This document shows positions 55,984 through 64,000 of a DNA stretch of 64,000 nt, piece by piece. The number at the start of each line of letters is the position of its first letter. Position 1 is the stretch's first letter. The notes under the pieces are model-generated. The model had not been told where the DNA came from, did no database searches, and saw only the letters and a list, made by a program, of their open reading frames with translations. This DNA is from Melanocharis versteri (taxonomy: Eukaryota > Chordata > Aves > Passeriformes > Melanocharitidae): positions 2,680,537-2,744,536 of the forward strand of contig VZTG01000482.1 in NCBI GenBank assembly GCA_013397845.1, written 5' to 3'. The position numbers and the translations under genes were made by a program.

Positions 55984-58900
55984 TATCTTGTCTTTTAACA
56001 TGCAATAAAACACTCCTCTGAGTGATTGCAGAAAGAAGGCAGAGTCAGGTAAATTGCTAAAAGAAAAAATGAAAAAAAAAGGATGGAAAAAATGATAGTG
56101 GAGAATCTTGAAGGTAGTGCTTTGCTTTTCACCTGTGTGTTGGGACAACAGAATTCAGTGCCTGGACCTGAGGCTGTGGTCAGTCAAAACAGCCAAGGCT
56201 GGAAGTTTTCTGGGGATGATGCAGTGTGTCTCTCAATGCATTTTGGAGTTCTCTGCACAAGTTGCCATTGATCTTTCAGTAACAACTCTGGAGAGCTGTA
56301 GTCAGAATAACATAAATGTGATAGAGCACAGGGAAAATGGCACAGTTCTTATGGTGAGACTTTCCACATCATGGGGGGGGGTGTTAATGGCTTTCTTAAG
56401 TGAAAAGGGAGGAAATTGCCATGAGTGTTGCTCTGTTTCTTGATTAATATGAGCGGTGCTTTAATTTCAGGATGGATTTTTTCCCATGGATTTTTCCTTA
56501 ATTGGTACAACCAGCTATGGGTACAATATGCAATAATTCATGAACTGTAAAGTGAGCTGAATGTGGTGTGTCATCCCGTTGCCACTCTGAAGAAGCAGCA
56601 GCATAATGTAACCTTTTCTGTGCTGTAAAGGAATGCTACTGGAGTTTGAAACATGGACCGGTGTGTTATTAGTGTGTGGTACTGTAAGAGGCAAATGCAG
56701 CTTTATGTGAGCAAATGTTTTTTAAAAATCTGGTAAGAGTATTTCCTCTTATTTTGTTGGTAGTTATGTAATGGAAGCATTGTGTGTGAATGCTTAGGGG
56801 TGACATCAGCATTTTCAGATTAACAGGATAATTGTGAAGGCTTCTGCAGAAGATTTGGGAGTCACAGCCTTTCTCTTAGATTATTTCCTTTTCAATCTAT
56901 TTTGAAATGCTTGATTTGCATAGGAGGAAGTGATGTGGCCTGATACATATGGCACTGATTTATCTCACTTTTCCTTTCTGGTCATCACTAAACCAAAGCT
57001 AAAGTGTACTTGGTTAGCTGGGGCTATAACCAGGCAAGCCCATGTGGCTTTTCCAGTAAAGTTTCTTTTCATTAACGTGGTACTTTTCTTCTTTAAAAGG
57101 CATAGAAAACCAAAAATGTGAATTTGAGTTCAAAAGGTAAAGAGGACTTAGGTAACTGCCATTGTTCTGCATCAAGCCTGCCCTTAGAGGATGGCCCATT
57201 AATTGGGTTTTTGAAGATAATGAGATTGGAATTTGCCCTGAATTCCACTAGCCAAGTGTTTTCAAAACCAGGCCACTGTAATTTTTCATGGCGCTGCTTC
57301 TCTTCCTCTGTGTAATATGTTAATTTGTCTTTGGGTAAAGGACACTACTGGATTCTTTTAGCTGTGTGGAACAGAAGCCTTTCATACATATTCTTTTTTA
57401 CTTGCCCTAAAGGTCCCCTATCTACAGGACTGTAATTTATTAAGATGTTTGCAGCATCAGTAGGTTCAGATAGTCTTACTGTAAATAAAAGTGAAACCAT
57501 TATAAATAATGCAACTGCTAGAAGTCCTTACCCAAGGGTAGATTGGTTTACTAATGCCACAGGATCTTTATTCCAGCTGTGAAAACTGAACTGAATGTGC
57601 AGCTATAGGTTGTGCCCCAGGTTGCCACGCTTGGTACAATACATCTGTGTGACAGCAGTGCTCTGGTGATGCAGAGGGGGCTGTGAGGAGCCCTGGGAAC
57701 AGCAGCCTTGTTGGGAGGAAAGGGAGCTGCTCTGGAGAGAGCCTGACAATTGAGAGGCAGACGTGTCACATCTGTCACCTACTGTCTTCAAACTGTATCT
57801 CCACATCTCCTAACCTGCACCTTGAACTTCATTTTCATCACTTTAGAGAGGTAAAGGCCAAAGAATTTCTCTCCATGTGTGGAAAGCCAGACTGGTAAAT
57901 AATGAAGAGTTGTGCAGGCAGTAGTACCTATTTCCAGAATTCTGGTCTGTCTTAGATGGACCAAAGTTACTTAAAGGAAGATTCATTGAACTTTTGCACA
58001 GTAAAATCAGGTGATACCTTAAAGGGGAATCTGCTTAGAGTAAAAGAAAGAGTAACAAGAATTTTATTTAGATCCACTGTTTAATGTGGGAATCCTGTAA
58101 GTTTCCTGTTACTATAAGACAAGATTTAGCTGTGTCTCTGCATTTAGCTTTTTAAAAGTGGGGAGGAAGAGTGTTAACCTGGAGTGTGAAGTGGATGAAA
58201 TAGTTTCATTCCACCTGTAAAGCTGACCCTGTGATTATGTCTTAGAACCACAGTTATTTTGTTTCTCACTGTTTCCAGTACATAAGGCATGAAAATCAAG
58301 CTGAAAGGCATTACTGCAGAGGTTTGAATGAGAAAGGGAAGGAAGGAGTTGATTTTGTGTCAAATGATACCATTCAGGAGCCTTGCACACACCTTACCTC
58401 TGGGAATGATGCCAAAGTTGTGGAACTGTGGGGTTTTATTCATGGATGTATTGTTTGCCTCTTACCCCAAACATGTAGCTCCTGAAAGCATTTTTGGGGC
58501 AAAGAGTTCTAAAATATCCAGCCAGAATTGTTTTCTGATCTACTGTTAAATTTATAGTCTGTTTGAATTGAATTGAAGTACAAGCTGTAAGGAAAACTTG
58601 GAGTAAGATCACTTCGTGTCACAGCTCTATGCAGAGGCATGAACTTGGGTTCAAAAGCTTGATATTCAGCTTACTGAGCCTTAAAAAGTAGTTCAGTAAT
58701 GTGTTATATAAAACTGCTGTGTAACATTTGGTGTCGTTTTGCTGGCTCATATTTTAAATTTTTGTCTTCATTTGACAAGGAATTTCGAAGCAAAGCTATC
58801 TTACCCAAATTAAAAATATCTAGGTTGAAGTGCTATAATGAAATTATACTTTAGCGACAGAAGTTGAACATTGTAAATTAAATAGAAGTGATGCAATTAT

Positions 58901-59800
58901 TGTTTGTAGTCTCTTTTGCCCTAACTATTTTTAAAACCTGGCTATAAATTTTTTATAAGAAAAAAAGCCATCTTCCTAGTGGAAAAACCTGATTGGAATT
59001 TTTGTGCTGAGTATATTCATGCATCTCAAACATCCAGTTTCAGAATGGAGCTTCATATTGCAAAACAATGGTTTTTTATTTGTGATAGCTTAGATTACAG
59101 TGAGAGCCTTACTGAGGATTTTGTGAGAACAAATTTGTAGCTATTTTATCCCAGATAATCACAGAAGTTCCCCCTTATTTAATGTAGGTAATAATGGTTA
59201 TTGAATAATTTCAAATGGGAGACAAAAGCAAACATACAGGACTTCAAGTCATTTATGTATCCCTGTAGAATATAGATTGAAATTGCTGGGGCAAACCAGT
59301 ACTCTAGAATGATTTGTTAGTCTATTATATGTCCAGTCCAGGACTGTAAAAAAAAAAAACAACCAAACCCAAAACCTAAAATCATTCTGTTGAGAGAACT
59401 AAATGTTGATGCTCTTCACAAGAAGAGACAATATATGCCTATCCTGGTGTTGTTATACAGTGTTAAGAGGTTTATACAAAGATGAAATGTGTGTTAATTT
59501 TATGTAATACTTGTGATTAGCCTTCAGAAGTTCTCAGGAGAACTGGTTTGTCCTGTTTGATTACCATACATGATGTAGCTTCAGCTTTTTTTAAATCTGA
59601 AAATCCCACAGGATGGATGTGCTTTGGTTTCTGAACTTTGCTACCTGGGACCAAGTGAAGTTGCTCTTGAACCACAGATGTCTACACAATCCCACCCTTC
59701 TCTGTGCAGATTTTACCTGGTCACCATTTTCAAAATGCTCAGCTCAAAGCCTGCTAAGCTCAGTCAGTCCTTCGTTGTGGTGATAGTCTTTAAAGCTGAG
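55984..59800. other. Intergenic region downstream of WAPL
   Basis: No convincing exon, RNA gene or transposon. It has an A/C-rich tract at 59348-59380 and a 9-G run near 56373. Open frames here are short and lack recognisable motifs. Confidence 0.7.
59348..59380. repeat. A-rich/A-C low-complexity tract
   Basis: A run of 12 A followed by CAACCAAACCC-type units. Confidence 0.75.
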
Positions 59801-62800
59801 CTCAGTCTGTACCTTTTTCTGCGAGAAACCCTCAGCAAATGCTGAGTTCCCAGCAAGACCCAAAGTGCTCTTGTGTCAGCAAGACCCAGGGAGCAGGGGC
59901 ATGGTGCCAAACCCATGGCAAGGAGCTGGCGTGTGCACGAGGCGTTTGCTCAGGTCACTGGGAGCGGCTGTCTCGGGCTCTGGCTGTTCACAAAGGAGGA
60001 GTCGGAGCTGGAAGGGGGCGAGGGCACCTGCTCAGGCTGTTCCTGCACCAGGTTTTGCTGATACCAGAACTCCCCCATGTTTCCCAGGCTGATTTCAAAA
60101 CCCGCCTGGGTGCTGAGCCGTTGTGAGCCTCATTCCAGTGACAGCAGCGCATGGCACCATTGCAATGCACTTTTCCTCCTGGGTCTAAGCGAGAAAACCC
60201 ACGCATTACGATTTCAGAAATGGTACAGCCAAAGGCCAGGAGGCGTGCTATGAACCCAGATTTCACTAACTGCTGTCATATGTGACATTCTACTTAGACT
60301 TTGTCGGTGTGTGGTTTGACTTCCCAAACAGGAGTTGTACTCTTAAAGAGGAAGAGGTCATCTTCCTTTCAAACAGAATTTTAAGCATATGCAAGACAAG
60401 GATATCTGGAAGAGCAGGACTGTTTAGTACACTGCAGTCACTGTTTTAATTGATGAAGTTTCCTCAACACCAGTAAATGTCAAATTATTTCAGGGACATG
60501 TGGAATTGTTGATGTCCTGGAGATAAATTAAGAACTGTTGAGATTCAGACTTGTAAATGAAAATGATGTTTCAGAGATAGCATGCTGAAAAGTTGTCATC
60601 TACCTGTGACCAACAGTGGGGAAGGAGGTTAACAGGCTTTCCCTGGAGATGAAGTCAGAGACAGAGGTCTGATGGGATGAAGAAGAACCATCATGCAAGT
60701 TATGATACCAGAAGCTGGATCAGCATCTGGGCCTGGTGTGTGATTGCACAGCATTCCTGTTCTGAAGCGTCAAGTATTGTAAGAGCAAGGTGCTGCTGAA
60801 GGCTCTGAGGGTCTCCAGATGGGTGAGCCATTAGCCTGTGAGTGTCTTGCTTCCCAAACGATATTCATGGGGTACCTCATGCTGTCTAGAATTAAGTTGC
60901 AGAGCATATCACCTACAAGCAGTTGCCGTGGAGATTCCATACACTGCTGAACCAGAAGCAACTTCTTGCAACATTAAGAACTTCGCAGGATAAGCTGAGG
61001 TCCATGTTCTGTTCAAGGTTTGGCAGTGCACAGTGTAACATCTGCAAACTTTATCTCAGATAAAGTTGTTCTCCAGAACAACACTGGCACTCAGCTGCCA
61101 CGTGCCTTCCTTGGAAGCTGCTTTCCTTTCTTCATTGAATGCAACTGAAAATTGTGTTACATGCCTATGAAATTTCTTTACATCATTCTCTATTCATCTT
61201 CTCCTCTCTCATGTCAATATCACTGCTGAAATAAGATTTTACAAGAGAGAAGTCCTTTGCAGGAGTACGTGAGAGTTGTTCTTTAGCACCGGGAAGAAAC
61301 TGATTCTAGAATTTCTCTTCTACTCTGGGAGCTGGCGGGGGAAGAGGAGAGGATGTGAACCGTCCTGGTCTAAAAAGACTCATAAAATTACTACTGTTTC
61401 AGAATGCTGATGTCTGCTTCCATCAGTCTAAGGTCCAGGCTGCATCATGGCACTTTCCAGTGCCAGTTCCACAGAAACACTGAGCACATGTGAAGTTTGG
61501 AATCCTGTATTTTCACAGCACAGGAAGGACCGGCACTGACTTGCACTACGCGATAGGCTTCTAGTAGTAGAAAACTAGACGTTTATTCAGGACTGAACCC
61601 CCCAGCCGTGATGCCCAGTTGTAAGAACAGATACTACAGTAGAACTCTGGTTATTTGAGATGCTGGGAAAGGTGTGAAACTCATAATCTTTTGATGTCAA
61701 TGTTTCAGAACAACCATCATCATAAGCAGCATCAAACCGCAAGGAACAAAAGCAAGATTACAGGTATTTTGCTCTTTTTACTTTGATGAGGAGAGAACCA
61801 GGAGGCACAGGAACATTAACAACACAGCTTCAAATCTGTCTTGCCAAAACAACCTCAAGAGCGCGAGCTCAAGAGCGACAGGTATTCCATTAGCAGGTTT
61901 CATGCTGATTCCTTCATCTTTGTAGAAACACAGTGTCTGCTGGAGGCATGTTGTGCCCCTGCCTCCTCTGACCACCCCTGCAGCTGGCAATAGCCCTCAG
62001 GAATTACCTTGTGGAGTTTCTGTGGCCCTCAAAACACTTAAAGGGTTGTTCCGGAGTCCTGTCTCTGAGATGCTCTGCCTGTGGCAGTGGGGGAGAGCTG
62101 AGCTCTGCCTGCTGTGCGTGTGTGGGCAAAGGAGGTGAGTGTGTGTGTGCGGGGCTCCCGAGTGCTTTATTTATGCAAGGAGCTCTGTAAATGCACCTGG
62201 AGCCTTTCAGGGGGGATGCAGCACCGGCAGAGCAGAGTTCACTGCTACTCTGGAGCTGTGATACTGGTTTATGCTGCCCTGGTCACACTGGCTGAGAATT
62301 GTTCATGTTACTGCCTAACAGGTACCACTCTGGTCAGACTGCAGGAGTGTTCAAAGGAGATCTTCTGAACTTATACTTTGGTGGTAATAATGTGGGATTT
62401 GGGATGGGAATGTGAGGCTTTATGAAAGGCAAGCGGTAAGGTGTTAAATTGTGTCCTGCACAGGGTTAAATGGATTATCAAACATGAGAAAAGCCACCAC
62501 ACCTGCTGGAGTAAACAGATGACTTTATGAAAGAGATGGTGCATGAATGTGGGATTTAGGTAGTGCTTCCTTGCAGCACTTCTGCTTAAACACAGGATTT
62601 ACTAAGGAGACATCAGCGCCAGTGTCTGCCAGACACTAAGTTCTCTGCTCTTACTGTTCGTCACTATTTGCAGAGGATCTGAAGACAGAGCACACTGGTT
62701 AAAAATAGACTTCTTGGAAACTTGGTGGAGGGAGAAGTGTCAAGGAGGTGTCCTGTCAAAGCAAGAACTGTGTAGGTATGAAAAGAGCTATGAATCACTA

Positions 62801-64000
62801 TCAGGCCCAATGGTGTGGACCAAGAGCCCTAAAGCAACTCAGCGAGTGACTGTGGTTTATAGCGTGTCACTTGCAGTTGGAACTAGAGGAAAGACTGACA
62901 TTCAAAAGAGCTTCAGAAACAGTCCTACTAACCACAGGCTAGCGAGTTTAACCTCATTCCAAACGAAATTGCTAAAAGTTACACACTGTAATAAAACATA
63001 GGCAGCTGGTGAGGTACTTGGCTAAATACTGGGGGCAACAAGAGAAACTGTAAGGATTGCTCTTAAAACTCCAGAGGCGCTTACAAGTAAGCAGGCAGGT
63101 GTGACATAGTTAATATAAAACCAAGCAAGTGTATTTTGGAAGAAAATCTGGAGATCACCTAATCCAGACTTGTGCTTGAAGTTAGTTCAGGTCAGCTTGG
63201 GCTTTGCCCCACCAAGTCTTGAAAGCATCTAATGATGGAGATTTCAGAGCTTCTGTTGGTAATCACACCAGGACTGTGCTTCTCTCCTAGGGAAAAAAGG
63301 AAAAAAGTAAGATGTACTTGTCAAGTTTTTTATTGTACTGATAACCTTCACTCTAAGGGTGTAAAAGAGAAGAGCTGAGCAGAAACAGCAGTTTCATCCC
63401 TGCAGGAAAGGAGGACTCTGCTGAGTTACCAAGGGCTGTGGGCTGTTGGTTGGGCTCATGACTGCCCTGACAAGAGGAGGGGCTGGCTCGGAGGGGTGGG
63501 GGATGCAGGCGCTCGGCTCTCTGCGGTGTTTGGGTGTTTGTGGTCAGATACAAATCTGAGTGCTGAGACCTGCACAGGCTGTAGGGAATGACGGCCTGAT
63601 CGGGAGCCCAATGAACTTGTCACTGGTAAGTAAAGCATGGGAGGAAAAATAGCTCTGTACTACAGCAGGTTAAACTGCAAATTAACTGTTGCCTGTGGGG
63701 GTGAGTCTGATTATTCAACTCCAACAGAGGCAGAACGACAATTGTAACATTAGGTTAGGAAACAAATAGAAGAAAACAAGAACTGTCTTTGTATCACAGG
63801 ATGCATCCCTGATGTTGCCTTGTTCAGAACTCAGCATGGATTTTAGGAAATAGCAAGAGGCAGATATTTTATATTGTTCTTTTCTACTTTATACCCTGAA
63901 TCATCAGCAATGTGGAATAGCCAGAAGAGGTTAAATAACCCAGAATTCTTCAGCTTGAACAAGAAATAATGGCTGGAGATACATGATTGGCAACAGTAAC
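59801..64000. other. Intergenic region, CpG-richer flank
   Basis: CpG density rises in patches at about 59870-60260, 62040-62240 and 63460-63640. No coding gene is supported. In mammals the gene past the 3' end of WAPL is GRID1 in the same orientation. If synteny holds, this could be its distant upstream flank, which is inference only. A CR1 fragment lies at 63133-63290. Confidence 0.6.
63133..63290 (-). mobile_element. Degraded CR1 LINE 3' fragment
   Basis: Read on the + strand, ttttggaagaaaatctgg followed by agatcacctaatccagac and, later, atgatggagatttcagagc is the reverse complement of the usual CR1 3' segment (the block before 'ccttccaaccc'). The element therefore points to the minus strand. 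It is diverged and lacks the terminal octamer repeats and everything 5' of this block. Confidence 0.7.

Noticed and set aside
60770..60961. Minus-strand 63-codon open frame downstream of WAPL.
   Set aside because: No conserved motif or exon structure, and no similarity I recognise.
61635..61660. TA followed by cagtagaactctggttattt, reminiscent of a Tigger-type DNA transposon end.
   Set aside because: No matching inverted terminal repeat or transposase remnant was found nearby; a single diverged end is not enough.
62714..63001. 95-codon open frame with a stretch (NHRLASLTS) faintly like a CR1 reverse-transcriptase motif.
   Set aside because: The similarity is a few residues, no other RT motif is visible, and the nearby CR1 fragment is in the opposite orientation.

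Overview
This window is a piece of a vertebrate nuclear chromosome. It holds most of one protein-coding gene, WAPL (the cohesin-release factor 'wings apart-like'), on the + strand. Seventeen coding exons and one probable 54-nt cassette exon run from 7718 to the stop codon at 53590-53592, followed by a long 3' UTR ending near 55980. The gene is 5'-partial. The first 7717 bases are intron, and the promoter, 5' UTR and start-codon exon lie upstream of the window. I found every exon by reading through splice sites, and the frame stays open across all junctions to give a 1046-residue C-terminal portion (1028 without the cassette).

The organism is most likely a bird. Introns are modest, mammalian SINEs and L1 are absent, two CR1 LINE ends are recognisable (about 26855-26930 on + and about 63133-63290 on -), and a decayed retroviral LTR of a type I know from bird genomes sits at 19077-19655. 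A/C-rich or T/G-rich low-complexity tracts (CAAA/TTTG type) recur as well. I cannot name the species.

Layout: 1-7717 is an upstream WAPL intron with a small CpG-rich patch near 3030-3300. The large exon at 7718-8764 carries two FGF motifs and a basic patch. From 8765 to 28684 there are widely spaced small exons, including the 54-nt cassette and a 14-kb intron with the ERV relic. From 28685 to 53592 there are 15 exons, most of which encode the WAPL HEAT-repeat domain. From 53593 to about 55980 is the 3' UTR, with several poly(A) signals and three Pumilio-type elements. From about 56000 to 64000 is intergenic sequence with no gene I can support, somewhat CpG-richer after 59.8 kb.

WAPL binds PDS5 and the cohesin core (SCC1/RAD21 plus STAG) and opens the ring to release cohesin from chromatin. 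The disordered N-terminal half with FGF motifs provides PDS5/cohesin docking and the C-terminal helical domain carries the release activity. I found no novel multi-gene system. The more interesting signals concern RNA processing: a cassette exon, a possible unannotated 78-nt in-frame exon, an exon that begins with a 5' splice-site consensus, and clustered Pumilio sites in the distal 3' UTR.
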